From Hordeum vulgare subsp. vulgare (lineage: Eukaryota; Streptophyta; Magnoliopsida; Poales; Poaceae), in the NCBI RefSeq assembly GCF_904849725.1, contig NC_058518.1:506465225-506529224 (forward strand): a stretch of DNA of 64,000 nucleotides, given 5' to 3'. The notes beneath the pieces were generated by a model, which was not told the origin of the DNA, searched no databases, and saw nothing but the letters and a program-made list of their open reading frames with translations. The translations under genes were made by a program, and so were the position numbers. Each line of letters begins with the position of its first letter. Within the stretch, counting starts at the first letter, position 1. Of the stretch, positions 22,178 to 33,074 are shown piece by piece.

Positions 22178-23595
22178 GAGTAAAGTCTATTTTAAACCTT
22201 AAAATTAGGTTAGTCTGAATTGAACCTTGAACTATCAATCCTGGAATTCATACCCTAACCTCACTGATCCCGGTCAATCCCGACCTTAGGTCCATGTAGA
22301 CTTATTTGGGGGGCAGGAAAATAACAATTCAGGTTGGGATCACACTCTGCTCTCGCTGACTATGTGGGTCACAAACCAGCGAGCGTACACGGATGTGCCG
22401 CTCGCCGCGCCCTTGTGTCCAGCATCAGAGTACAGTATTTGCACAAGAAAGCCCGAGCTTAGATTGATGCGCCCTGGCTAATATGTATGCGACCAAACCG
22501 GGAAGGGATCTCGCGCTGCGTTTGAACTTTGACGAAAGGGCAGCAACAGCAACCGGGGCAAGATGAAGATGGCACGACCAAAAGTGCCCCCGTTCCTTCG
22601 AGCGTTTACATCAGTTGTTGCTCTGCCGACGTTGTGGTGCGCGCCCTGTCGCGCCATGCTGAAGCTGCCTGATGCTCGAGAACAATTTCTCCGGCGAAAT
22701 TCCGGCCGCGTACGCGAGCTCCACCACGCTGCTGAGGTTCAGGATCAGTAAGAACTTGCTCACCGGCGACGTGCCCGAGGGACTCTGGGCGCTTCCCAAA
22801 GCCGAGATCATCGACTTCAAGGGGAACCAGTTCACCGGCAGCATCGGCGACGGGATCGGGAAGGCCGCGTCGCTCACCAGCCTCTTCCTCGCCGGCAACA
22901 AATTCTCCGGCGTGATCCCGTCGTCGATAGGCGACGCCGCGAATCTACAGAGCATTGACGTGTCATCGAACGAGCTGTCCGGCGAGATACCGCGCTCTTG
23001 GTGGCCGTGTCGACGTCGGCTCCTCGTGGGACAAATGGGTGAGCGTGGCCAACATCTACGGACGTCGGTAGCCGTGTGGTGTCGGGGTCGCGTTCTTCGG
23101 TCGGGGCAGCTCACTACAGTGATGAACAACGCGCGCAAGACGTATACCATGTCCGGCTTCTGAGAGCTCAAGCAAGTATGGGGCCTTCATACCGTTATGG
23201 GCGCCGGCGCTCAGCGGTCTCGTGACGTGGCGACGGCGAGCGCGAGGGAGGCGGGAGATGGCGGAGGACGAGACAGCAGCATGGATGCAAACCAAGCTCG
23301 GTGCCTTCCAGTATTCGTCAAGTATGGATACTAAACAAGAAGCTCATGTTAGTCAGTTCGTTGTGTTCCTTGGATCATGCTGATGTGTTCTAGTAATACC
23401 CGTTCGTAGTGCTAGCAGCAAATGAGATAAGTGAGTGATCCCCGTCGGGATCTTTCCTTTCCAGGAGCGGCAAACAGATCCAAGGTTGAAATTGACTGGG
23501 ATAAGTAAATACAATGTATGAATTTCAGGGATTTAAAATTCAAGGTTTAGTTTTGATCATACGTACAACTTCAAGGTCTAAAATAGACTTCACTC
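22178..23595. mobile_element. Pack-MULE carrying a receptor-kinase fragment
   Basis: A 1.4-kb Mutator-type element. The left end GAGTAAAGTCTATTTTA and the reverse complement of the right end GAGTGAAGTCTATTTTA begin diverged terminal inverted repeats of about 115 bp, with further shared words ACCTTGAA, GGAATTCATAC and CCCGGTCAAT. The flanks TTGTAGGAA (22169-22177) and TTGTAAGAG (23596-23604) match at 7 of 9 bases, fitting the 9-bp MULE duplication. No transposase is present. The cargo is a signal peptide and LRR fragment of a receptor-like kinase (22563-23010). The right edge lies about 435 bases upstream of the start of CCCH gene B. Confidence 0.75.
22563..23010 (+). pseudogene. LRR receptor-like kinase fragment (HAIKU2/RLK7-like)
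   Basis: The frame at 22563 starts MKMARPKVPPFLRAF followed by TSVVALPTLWCAPCR, which looks like a signal peptide. Near 22660 the frame changes and mid-protein leucine-rich repeats begin: LENNFSGEIP, FRISKNLLTGDVPEGLW, IDFKGNQFTGSIGDGIG, LFLAGNKFSGVIPSSIG and VSSNELSGEIP. That is four to five plant-type LRRs of the LxxNxFSGxIP form. Most of the ectodomain, the membrane span and the kinase are missing, and after about 23000 similarity stops. It is therefore a captured, rearranged fragment rather than a working receptor. The intact relatives sense peptide signals at the cell surface; the HAIKU2/RLK7 likeness is from memory of the repeat wording. Confidence 0.75.
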
Positions 23596-23607
23596 TTGTA
23601 AGAGAAC

Positions 23608-23884
23608 CGTGCTCGCCAAGTCGCGGCGCACGGTCACGGACAACTGTCCAAGGCACAAGGAAACACACACGCTGGACACTACGCTGCCCCTTGTTACGGA
23701 GACTGCCGGGCGGGCCCCACCGGATCTTTTCGACCCTCGCCTTGGCCAGCTTTAGATACGCGACGGCACCCGCAACCCGCGCCCCTGACACGTGACGTCC
23801 TCCTCCTCCACGCCCAAATCCGGCGCCGCAGCATCCCTCCTCCTGCGGCTCGCACGCAGGCGGCGCTCATCGGCCAATTACCAG
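23608..23884 (+). promoter_or_regulatory. Conserved upstream region of CCCH gene B
   Basis: It aligns with 10400-10680 (opposite strand) upstream of gene A, beginning at GTGCTCGCCAAGTCG only a few bases after the Pack-MULE target duplication. It probably contains the core promoter and 5' UTR exon, ending at the inferred donor CCAG|GTGCAG at 23885. Confidence 0.55.
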
Positions 23885-24011
23885 GTGCAGTTCGGTTGCT
23901 CTCTCGCTTGATCAATTGGAGGTCTCCGTCCCTCGTTTTTGGGTGCGCATTGCGAGCGGTCTCGATGTGAGATCAACTTGTGACATTCCGATCCATGTGG
24001 CTTCGCTGCAG
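23885..24011 (+). other. Inferred 5' UTR intron of CCCH gene B
   Basis: Donor CCAG|GTGCAGTT at 23885 and acceptor TTCGCTGCAG ending at 24011 match those of gene A in place and sequence. The intron lies 18 bases before the ATG. Confidence 0.6.
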
Positions 24012-24029
24012 GGACACGCCGCCGCCGCC

Positions 24030-25129
24030 ATGCAGGAAGCTCCCCTCCAGCCGGCCCACTTCGTCCCGAGGCCCAGGCCGTCCGCGCGCGGCAGCCCCCC
24101 CTTCACCCCGAGCCCCAGGACCTCGTCCTCCTCCGGCTCCCCCTGGACCTCCTCTTCCGGCTCCCGCGTCGACGACGGCGACGTCGATACGGCGGCCGCG
24201 GAGCATGCCCTGCGCATGGCCCGCCTCGCGCTGCAGTACCAGGACTTCGCCAACCGCTACCAGCTCTGCGTCTCCCACCTCGCCGACGCCGCGCGCGAGG
24301 CCGCCGCCATCCGCCACGACAACTCCGGGCTACGCCTCGCCAACAACAGCCTGGCCGCCCGCTTCGCCATGCTCGGCGGCATCCAGGCCTCCGCCGTCGC
24401 GCTGGCCGACCAGCTCTGCCGCCTCCACCTCGGGCAGATGCAGCCCATGCCCATGGCGCGCCTCGCCTCCTCGGACGAGAAGCTCCGCCCCCTCCACGTC
24501 GGGCAGACGCAGGCGCAGGTCGTGCCGGCTCCCCCGGTGCTGCCCGCCTCCCCGGCCGAGAAGCACGCGGCGATGCCCAAGAGCATCTCCATCCGCTCCA
24601 AAGGATACCTGAAGCATCGCGTGACGAAGCCGGTGAACGTCGGCTCGGTGAGATCATCGAAACCCAACCCCTCCATTCCCCCGACTCAATCCCGCGGCTC
24701 TGTGCCAGTCCAATCCATGACGCTCACGTGTTCGACCATTTGCTTGTGTCGACGCAATGACAGCAGCAGCGCGTGTTCGTGGGCGTGAACGGCGCGAAGG
24801 CGGAGGAGCACAAGGGCGGAAGCGACGGCGGGGAGAAGGGCGGTCAGGTCGCCACGGATGCCGGCGGGCTGCAGTTCCAGGTGTACAGCCAGGGCATGTA
24901 CAAGACGGAGCTGTGCAACAAGTGGGGGGAGACCGGGGCGTGCCCATACGGCGACCAGTGCCAGTTCGCGCACGGCATCGCCGAGCTCCGCCCCATCACC
25001 CGCCACCCGCTCTACAAAACCCAGGTCTGCCGCATGTTCATCGGCGGCGTCCTCTGCCCCTACGGACACCGCTGCCACTTCCGCCACTCCATCACCCCCG
25101 CCGACCACATCCCCCTCTTCCACCCCTGA
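24030..25129 (+). CDS. Tandem CCCH zinc-finger protein (gene B)
   Basis: There are two coding exons, 24030-24647 and 24764-25129, separated by a 116-base intron (GTGAGA...TGACAG), giving 327 residues. Two TTP-type fingers C-x8-C-x5-C-x3-H use Cys257/266/272/His276 and Cys295/304/310/His314, with an 18-residue linker. The family binds AU-rich mRNA and regulates its decay; plant members respond to stress and hormones. The protein is the inverted paralogue of gene A at 8664-9994: the finger regions are nearly identical, and the coiled-coil-like segment [24 protein letters not shown] is shared. Most of the proline-rich 13-residue repeats of A are absent. A frame upstream of 24030 stays open to 23916, but the conserved ATG and the UTR acceptor just before it favour 24030. 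Confidence 0.88.
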
Positions 25130-26176
25130 TCGCTACACATGCCAGTGCTCCATCGCAGACGACCACTCACTCTACTCTCGTAAACTATATATGCCACATC
25201 AGAAAACAAACAAAAAACACCAAAATGGGTGACCCAAATAACGCAAATTTTGATTTAGATGCACAGAGCAAACGACACTTGAGTCAAAGAGAGTTAGGAC
25301 ATGCAGGCAAAATGTGAATATTTGAGCTACTTTTCGGTGGGTTACTTTACATGGGGGTTGATCTGGGATTCTGGATCATGGTTTGTTATGTAGACATTGG
25401 TTTCGGTTACATGATCTTTGTTTCTTGGTTCTGTTTCAAGAGGAACTTATCGACGTAGCCTTCTTACCAACTCTGTTAGTATTTGAGCACACCATTGGTG
25501 TTATTTTGGTACTGTCTTGTGGAAGGAAGTTCAGGCTACTTCATACTAAAGTTGTACTGTTTTTCTGGACAATTGGAGAAATGAGTTGAGTATAGTAGTA
25601 TGACTTTTGAAGGGAATGGTAAGCATATATGTCAATGTCAATGCCTATAGTATCTGTTGCTGTGTTTTCTCCTGATCTTTAAGCTTGATGTTCCAGCTCC
25701 TAACTGCAGCCTATCAGAATCGTACATAATGAACCGTCAATATGTGCTGATCAACGGTGGCTAGTCTGTCAGTCATAATCGTACATAAGGTTGATTTACC
25801 AGTTTCCTAGTTCCTTTTTTAGTGTAGATTACTGCTGAGTATTTCACTGTCGTTATTTGCGTATTTCTGACTGGAGTACTGATCTTATACGAACATGTCC
25901 ATATTGTTTGTTTCTAGTCTCTATTGCCCTTCTCTGTCTAGAACTTCAACTTTGATGTAACTGAATTATGGATGTAGCCATGTAACTAAATCTGTCGGTA
26001 TTTGAGTACCGTATTGGTGTTATTTGGTTTCCGTCTTCTGGAAGGAAGTCCCATCAACTTCAGACTTCAGTTGTATTGATTTTCTCAACAATTGGAGAAA
26101 TGCGTCATTTGACTTTTTTGAGGAACATGTCGAGCATAGATGCCAATGATATGGTTTGTGTATAATTTCCAGTGCT
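25130..26176 (+). repeat. Downstream part of the CCCH duplication (B side)
   Basis: It contains the 3' UTR and flanking sequence shared with gene A in reverse complement: TTTAGATGCACAGAGCAAA and AGAGTTAGGACATGCAGGC match 8515-8565, and GGATTCTGGATCATGGTTTG matches 8428-8450. Two copies of the ACTCATTTCTCC-type unit occur (about 25560 and 26085, inverted). Confidence 0.7.
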
Positions 26177-26181
26177 CTTTT

Positions 26182-27115
26182 TGTTGAAATTTGGAGGTGG
26201 GCCTTAGGCCCACTAGAGAATTTCAGAAAATCTATAAGGGCCCATGTAGGTGGTGGCATGGCAAGGTGGTGGGAGTTTAGTCCCACCCCGCTAGTGGAGG
26301 AGAGTTTGGACCCCTTTATAAGGGTCTCTCTTCCACATGCTATTGGAGAGTGAGAAGAGAAGGTGCCTTCGCGCACTCCTCCTCCGCCGCCCGCCTCGTC
26401 ACGACGCGGGTTGCGGGAATGAGCCGAGCCGCTTATTTTTGCCGGTCAGGAACGGAGAATACGTAACGGACAAGGCACGATCCGAGACGTCGGATCGTGA
26501 TCGTTACCGACTCGGACGTGGGCTTGGCCCACGTCTCTCCACCCGAGCCGCCTTTATAAGCATGCGATCGCCTACCCTAGCCGTCACGAAATCAGATCAC
26601 ATCTGCCTCACGCGTTCGTTCCTTGAACTGCTGCTGCCGCCGGCGACTCCGTCCCGTTTACCGCGTACACGGTCGACGGGAGAGCAGGCCTCCGAAACCT
26701 CGCCTCTCCGGTTCCTGTACGGGAGAGGGGCGATTAGGTTTTTGGGGAGCGATCACGCGACTGCTCGCTTCCGTCCGTCTGCTTCGTCTACGTCCGCGTC
26801 GCCCTCGTCATCGCCATGTCTTCACCAAGCGAAGCTGATCGTCTCCGCGAGGAAGCCGAGAAGAAGACAACAGAGGATACTGCCTCCGCCGCCGCTGCTG
26901 CTGCTACGGCCAACTGGCCGATTGGAGGGTATGACTCGTTTATCCTCTTGTTCGTATTTATTCTAGCAGTACTACTTGTTTGCATAGATGTATCCACTAT
27001 ATGCGTAGTATGTGCTAGGTTAGCTCAAGATCAGTATGTCATTAGTCTAGTCAATGCCATGCTAGTTATTATTTTGTGGATTAATCTACTCGGAAAATTG
27101 CCTATTTACTCAACA
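26182..27115 (+). mobile_element. Solo LTR, 934 bp
   Basis: The element begins TGTTGAAATTTGG and ends TACTCAACA, the canonical TG...CA with a 6-base inverted end TGTTGA/TCAACA. It is flanked by a perfect 5-bp duplication CTTTT (26177-26181 and 27116-27120). The surrounding CCCH downstream repeat resumes on the far side (TCTTTAAGCTTG, as at about 25676), which fixes the insertion point. Likely promoter words are CCTTTATAAGG at about 26314 and CTTTATAAGC at about 26551. There is no internal domain, so unequal recombination has probably removed the rest. Which family it belongs to is not determined. Confidence 0.85.
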
Positions 27116-27259
27116 CTTTTTTCTCGGGGTCTTTAAGCTTGCTGTTTCAGTTCCCAACTGCAGTTATTTGGATATTTCTGACAGTTTGGAGTTCAGATCT
27201 TAGGAGGAGCGTCTCCACACTGTTTGTTTCTATTCTCTATCTTTTCTAGGGGTGTTCTA

Positions 27260-27623
27260 CAGACCTGGCCAAACGGACCGTGCTTTCTGGTCTGGCTCAG
27301 AAGCACAGCGATTCGGCATGCCACGGGTTAATCGGGCTTTGCTCGGGCCTGAAAGCTGGGCATGCGGGCCAGCACAGCATGACCCGTTTACATTTTTTAT
27401 TTTTTATTTATATATATAGGATATAAAATAGGCCAACAGGCCGAAATCGGTCCGAAAAACGGCCTAAAAGACCAAATGCCTAGCAGGCCTATCGGGCCGA
27501 CGGACCAACTCATATAGGTTATGTATCGTGTTTGGGCCTGACGACTGCGCACGTGGACCGACACGACACGGTCCGGCTAATATTTGTGCCTGGACGGGCC
27601 ATGCCGGCGTTTGGCCAGGACCG
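27260..27623. mobile_element. hAT-type non-autonomous element
   Basis: Ends CAGACCTGGCCAAAC and, in reverse complement, CGGTCCTGGCCAAAC are flanked by a perfect 8-bp duplication GTGTTCTA (27252-27259, 27624-27631). The interior is full of GGGCC/GGCCC words around an AT core near 27395-27430. A related, more GC-rich copy lies at 42879-43359. Confidence 0.85.
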
Positions 27624-27631
27624 GTGTTCTA

Positions 27632-28460
27632 GTCTGCAATGATCTGCACTCTCCAGAAGTTCAAACCTTGACGTTCAAACTCTCAGACGCAGTCTGTCAG
27701 CCTAGCACTGAAAATGGCTGTTGGCTCGCTATTTATCTGCGTTTTAACGCTGCCAGAAAATCAATCGATTGGTTCATGTTTTCCAAAAACAAAATGGATT
27801 TTACTGCTGACAACAGGAGAATTTGAGCTCGAGTTGAGAAAGGTACTCCGGTGATCAGCCATCTATATGTTTGTATTTTTGTGCAAAAGGACTAGCTACC
27901 GATTCAAATTGACGGAAAAGATCATCTGTAAGATGAATTATCAGAAAGGACCAGCTGCACCGTAGCGGCGGATGCGTCAGCTGACACGTAGCATCTACGG
28001 TCACACATGGAGACGGCAAGACTGTTCATCACACTGCTCATACACGGGACGGTTTTCGGACAAAAAAAGGAAATAGAGCTAGTAAACAGTACATGCCATC
28101 ACATCCTGTGACGGCAACATTGTTCATGCGGGGACGTGGATGAATAATAATTTCAAAAAAATCGAAAAAATAGCAAAGAACATCTAAAATTTTGCACCCT
28201 TTTAGAAACTCAAGCGTCTATGCTGCCCAATACATTCAGATTTTTTTGATTTTTTTCTGCTGCTTTTTTTATTTTTATAAATATATTGTTCATACATATG
28301 AACAGTGATGCCGTTGTCCGATGTGGCGTCACGTGATGTTCACTCGTCACGTTTGCACTTACCGTTACAATGCAGCTGGTTTTTTCTGGCAATTCGTTTC
28401 ACATGTGGTCCTTTCCGTCAATTTGATTTGGTATGTGGTTATTTTACAAAAAAATCCTAT
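27632..28460. other. Gene-free stretch
   Basis: No gene or bounded repeat is supported. The stretch is a mosaic of AT-rich and moderately GC sequence; the open frames are short and unconvincing. Confidence 0.4.
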
Positions 28461-28464
28461 ATGT

Positions 28465-29570
28465 TAAGAGCATCTATAAATGCAACTTGCAAATTCAACG
28501 TTCAAGGGTCCGCCGACGCGTCAGGGCGCGTCTACGGACACTGATCGGTCACATCTTAAATAATACATTCCATAATAGGATACCTTAAATTAGAAAGCTC
28601 ATATTCATATTATTAAATGCAACATAAATATAATACAAAGCAGAGCTCGTCCAGCTGTGTCGTATCCATTTCCGACGGCCGGTTGCGTCTCTCGTAGTAT
28701 CAGTCCAGTCGTCGGCGAGGTAGAGTAGGACACGGGACACTAGCCGGCTCACGGGATTCAAGCGCTCGTCGTCTCTCATGTCCTACTCTTCTTCGTCAGA
28801 GCCCGTGACCCGGACGGTGCCGATGCACGTCAGGTCAATGATGGATCCTTCCTGGAAGGAAACAATGTCGACCACGACACGGTTGCGACAACCGCACCCG
28901 TGCATTATACGGGGCTTCGTAGAGTGCGACTCCGCCTTTCCAACCTCCACCGCCGTTAGGGCCTCCACTACCTCGCATGGCGGGCACTCCGCGCCATGTT
29001 AGCGTTTGAGGACGCCCAAGCTGCGTCCTAGACGCGCCAACGAAGGGGTTGCGCGTTCGCCATGACCTTCACACCTTCTCTATTGAGGCAGCGACGTCGG
29101 ATCCAGACATTGTCGGAGCCGACACAATGGATTCCCGATGCCGCGAGTCCCCGCGCTGCCGAAGGGCGGGCGCTTCTCGGGAGCGACAGAGTCACAAGCC
29201 GGACAACCATCTGTTCCTTGGGGCCGCGTGGGATGAACTCGTGGTCAACGTATCTGGAGGTGAAGAACTCTGATCCGCTGCCATCATGTTGAAAAAGGCC
29301 AGAGATCGCCGAAGGTGAGCTTGGATGACGGATGGGAGTGAACGGGGGTGGAGTGAAGTGGCAAGGGTTTGGTCCAACGAGCGGATGAGGACGAATATAT
29401 GTGCAGTTGATGCGGGCCAGTGCGGGCCATGCGGGAGTGCCCGACGCGTCCGGACTCCCCCATATTCACCTTATATTTGGATTGGATATGAAAGGTGTCG
29501 ATCAGCCCGGAAGTTTAAAACTCGTTTGAGGGGTCTAACTGGGATGGATTTTTGTGATCGGTGACTGCTT
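28465..29570. repeat. Probable non-autonomous PIF/Harbinger-type sequence
   Basis: The left side starts AAGAGCATCTATAAATGCA and carries GGACACTGATCGGTC, shared with about 18779. The right side (about 29500-29560) has CGATCAGCCCGGA and TCTAACTGGGATGG, words typical of such elements in cereals. On the minus strand near 29284 a short frame begins MMAADQSSSPPDTL and stops near 29192. Paired ends and a target duplication were not established. Confidence 0.3.
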
Positions 29571-29719
29571 GAACGAGTTGCGTGGACATTTGCGACGGTA
29601 CAAATTTGCAAAGAAATTATAGGGTGGGCTGAACTGCATGTATTATGTAAATATATGTTGGGCTGTACATATAAGTGATTGGATTGGGCTTTTATATTAG
29701 TAGTAAAAATTAACTTTGC

Positions 29720-30470
29720 AAAGCTGGAGGGGGGTTGAAGGGAAAATTCTATGTGCCGCATTCTGCGGCAGATTGTCGACGCTTCGCACAGTAGCTGTCA
29801 GCGAACGATGGGGTTTGTGTCAGCCCGTTAACGCTTTCATTGATCCCGTTTTTGGGAAACTTCTAGAGGTTTCAGTCGGTTTTTCTCGGTTTTGGGAAAT
29901 TTTTAGAAGGTTCCCTAAACCGTTTATTATTATTATTTATTTTATTCTTTTCTGTTTGAAAAATCTTCTGGGTTTTGAAAAAATGTTTCGGAATTCGAAA
30001 AAATGTTCCGGAGTTTGAAAAAATGTTCCAAGAATTAAGAATGTTCCTTTTTTGTGTTTTTGTTTCAAAAATATTCTGGGTTTTGAAAAAATATTCCGGA
30101 ATTTGAAAAATGTTCCGTAATTTGAAAAAATATTCCGAAATTTGAAACAAATAAATTAAAATCAAAAACAAATCGGTTCAAGGAACCTTTTAGAACATTC
30201 CCAACACCTGAGAAAACCAGATAGAAAAATCAAGAAAGTTCCCAAAACCGCAAACGCTGGAACATGTTAATGGCCGCCAGTTCACCATTGGACACGGCTA
30301 CAAGATACAGCTTAATGGTCCGGCCCAGGTTTGTTCGCCCTGTGCGGCTCGTTGTTGTTGGACGCAGCGAGCGTCACATAGGAGGTTCCGGATTGAAGTC
30401 CCCCTGGTAGATTCGCCGGTCGGGCGTCTTCAATGATAGGTGCTATGAAATAAAATTCCTAACACATCGA
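29720..30470. repeat. Repeat with tandem TTTGAAAAAATGTTCC-like units
   Basis: About eight degenerate 25-30 bp units of the type GAATTTGAAAAAATATTCC run from 29950 to 30150. They are followed by GGCCCAGGTTTGTTCGCCCTG near 30322, which resembles GGCCAGCCC and CACGCCCTGTGCGGC near 61294-61323. This and 59070-61440 probably belong to one family of non-autonomous DNA element; ends were not resolved. Confidence 0.45.
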
Positions 30471-30479
30471 CGGTTACAT

Positions 30480-31225
30480 CATCGATTCCTTGTATTGTTC
30501 TTCTCAGATTTCACACGGGATGTGAGAAAGACAATGGAAATTATAGAGTGCATTTTTAAAGCATGGATGCATTAGATGACTTTCTTTTAAATAGTTTATA
30601 CATACCATTTTGACACTATTAAAAATCTGAGGCTACAATGCAGCGCTTCACCAAAACGACTTTTTTGAAGGTGTATTTTTGAAACATGGGTGCATTGAAG
30701 GATTTTATTTTAAATAATCTAAAAATACATTTAAATTTTCAAAAAAAAAGAAAAGAATTCTACACGACCATATGGATCGATATTAACACAAGTGTAAAGT
30801 TTGATGATGAAACAAGTAAATATTTGAGCTATACAAAAATGACAAAATGACGATTTGTAAATAGTGAATAATACATGCATTGTTTATCTTTCCAAAATCA
30901 TGATTTTATCATTAGTGTGTAACTCACGTGGTTGCTTATCTCATCATCACAATTTACACATGTGTAACATACATCCAAATGAACATGTGAAATTATTTTT
31001 TGAATTTTTCAAACTTGAAAAATACCATTTTGACACTATTTAAAAAGTCAAAAATGCTAGACCTACGTAGGAAATTTACGCAAAGCTACGTTGTTGACTT
31101 TCTTAACCAATCACCTCCCCCCTCATTTTCACAAGTGGGCCTGGGCCTTTTATCCTGGCAATTGAATTAAGCCGAATCAGCTCATTTGTAACATTACGTA
31201 GTTTCTTTACGTAGGTAGCAAAGCT
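30480..31225. other. Gene-free AT-rich stretch
   Basis: No gene supported. Two copies of ACCATTTTGACACTATT (about 30604 and 31023) hint at an old local duplication. Confidence 0.4.
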
Positions 31226-31230
31226 CTTAA

Positions 31231-31522
31231 GGACTCGTTTGGTTAAGGTGGATTGGGGAGGTTTTGGAAGGAAAATTCCCGGAAGGGCCAGAAACCCCAC
31301 AAATCTTCGGGCACCCATTTGGTAGGAGGGATTTGCTTAGCCCAATCCCTTCGTTCCCCTTCAATCCGTTTCTATCCATGTGTTTTAAAACCCTCCTCGA
31401 AAGACTAGTGGAAGCAAAGCACCGGGGATTTGAGAGGATTGGATGAAACAAAGGAATTCACCCAATCCCCTGAAATTCCTCCCTCTTAAAACCTCTTCAA
31501 TCCCCCTTAACCAAACGAGGCC
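31231..31522. mobile_element. Tourist MITE
   Basis: A 292-bp element flanked by TAA (31228-31230, 31523-31525). The ends GGACTCGTTTGGTTAAGG and CCTTAACCAAACGAGGCC are inverted repeats, and the interior GGATTGGGGAGG/AATCCCC extends the match. Confidence 0.9.
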
Positions 31523-31762
31523 TAATACGGCTTCATTGCATCCTTCCATCAAAGTGATTTTTTGGGGGACGATGTCCATCTAACGGCTGTGCGGGGTTTA
31601 GTCATGCGACTGGCGCGACCGGGCGAAGTTTGGGCCTTTTATACCAAAATACTAAAAATCATTTCCACGTGTCGCTAAAAGTCATCAAAACACAATTGCA
31701 GATCGGTCAAGCTTAATTCATTTGACGGTGCACTTGTGACTCCACGGCGCCTGGAGCTACAG

Positions 31763-32943
31763 CTACACTCCACAGTAGGCCTTGAGCTTGTCGTCATGGC
31801 GACCACCCTCCTCGGAGACACAGAAGCGAACGAACTCGTCGTAGTCGTAGTCCCTGAAGCGGCGAGGGCGGCAGCCGGCCTCGTCCACGAGCTCGTCGCG
31901 CACCCGGATCGTCGGTTCGCCGGGGACGGAGAAGAGGATTGCCGAGTACCTCGTCGCGTCCCCGCCCACGCTTATCCGGTGGAACGGCGCGTGCACCCGG
32001 TCGTTGGACCACGCCTGCGCGCGCAATCCAAGCTCGGTGGTTAGTTAATGCCATGATGGATGGAGTGGAGTGAGCGCCTGCAGTGCAGCGTGGCGGCTTA
32101 CCCGGAGAGCGTTGCCGGCCATGACGACGAGCGACGCCGGCGACGGTCGAACGAGGACCCACCGCCCGTCCCTGGCCTGCATCTCCAGCCCGTCGACCTC
32201 GTGCTGGCACACGACGCTCAGCGAGTTGGTGTCCTGGTGCGACCCGTACCGCACCTCCCTCGCCAACTCGTCGGCTGTCGGCGCCCCGTACTCTGACATC
32301 CGGAACAGGTGCCAGAAGGGCGCGCTCTGGGCCTCGGCCTCGTCGACGGCCACCCCGAGCCCCTCCATGACCATCCGCCGGACCGCCCCCTCCAGCTCCG
32401 CCATCCGCGCCGCCGCGCCGTGCACGGTCTTGCTGCCGTCGGCGCGCCAGAGCAAGAGTCAAATTAACAAGTCGATCGATCTGGCCGTCAGCTTCCGGCC
32501 GGCGAGCCTTCTAACTAACTACTCTAATTGACACCGCCGGGGGTGACATGTACGTACCAGAAGGCGGCGTTGTCGGCGCCGGGAAACAAGAGGTCGGCGA
32601 AGGCCTGGACGGCGCCCAGCTCGGGCCCGTCGACGATGGCGAGGCTCTGATAGGCGTGGAGGCCCGGGAGGCCGCCGAGGTAACCGTGGAAGGGCTTGCC
32701 GGGCCCGTAGTGGTTGCGGCGCTTGGCGTCGGCGGGCAGCGCGAAGAGCGGGCGGACGGCGCCGTCGAAGAGCGCTGCGCGCTGCGCCGGGGCGAGCGCT
32801 GGGTAGTGCGCGTCGAAGCAGCCGAAGGTGGCCAGCGCGTCCACCACCTGCGCGCGCGTCGCGTCCCACCGCCCCGTCCCCGGCGCCGACGCGTCCACGC
32901 CGGAGAAGTCGATCCTCGGGAGCTCCCCCGCCTCCGCGCCCAT
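31763..32943 (-). CDS. 2-oxoglutarate/Fe(II)-dependent dioxygenase, AOP-like
   Basis: There are three exons, 32943-32558, 32432-32102 and 32014-31763, giving 322 residues, the usual size for plant AOP-type dioxygenases. The family uses 2-oxoglutarate, O2 and Fe(II) to hydroxylate or desaturate small metabolites in the cytosol; the substrate here is unknown. The iron ligands are His194 and Asp196 (YGSHQDTNSL) and His251 (APFHRIS). The 2-oxoglutarate-binding RxS is Arg261-Tyr-Ser263. The N-terminal half contains the DIOX_N-like LPRIDFSG. Splice sites are CTG|GTACGT, GGCAG|CAAG, CGG|GTAAG and GCAG|GCG. A longer open frame for exon 2 reaches 32455, but only the acceptor at 32433 restores the family-typical FCKTVHG junction. 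The start ATG at 32943 precedes MGAEAGELPRI. Confidence 0.88.
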
Positions 32944-33074
32944 GGTCCTCCTCGCCGCCTCCCGAAGTCTCGATCGATCTCGGCCGAGGGTCTGACTGAC
33001 CGCGATGGGGTTGGTGGCGATGGATGGAGTGGAGTTCAACGCACGTAGCCGCCATAGTTGACTCCGTGAGCATA

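Noticed and set aside
23010..23160. Frame continuing after the LRR fragment (WDKWVSVANIYG-like), possibly pentatricopeptide-related
   Set aside because: Too short and broken by stops; resemblance to a PPR E-motif is too weak to call.
26816..27136. 106-residue frame with a hydrophobic segment, as a host gene
   Set aside because: It lies almost wholly inside the solo LTR and its last codons cross the target duplication, so it is not an independent gene.
32403..32455. Broken splice acceptor in the dioxygenase gene
   Set aside because: The open frame suggested exon 2 began at 32455 without an AG, but the AG at 32434-32433 restores the phase and the family-typical FCKTVHG junction, so the gene is intact.
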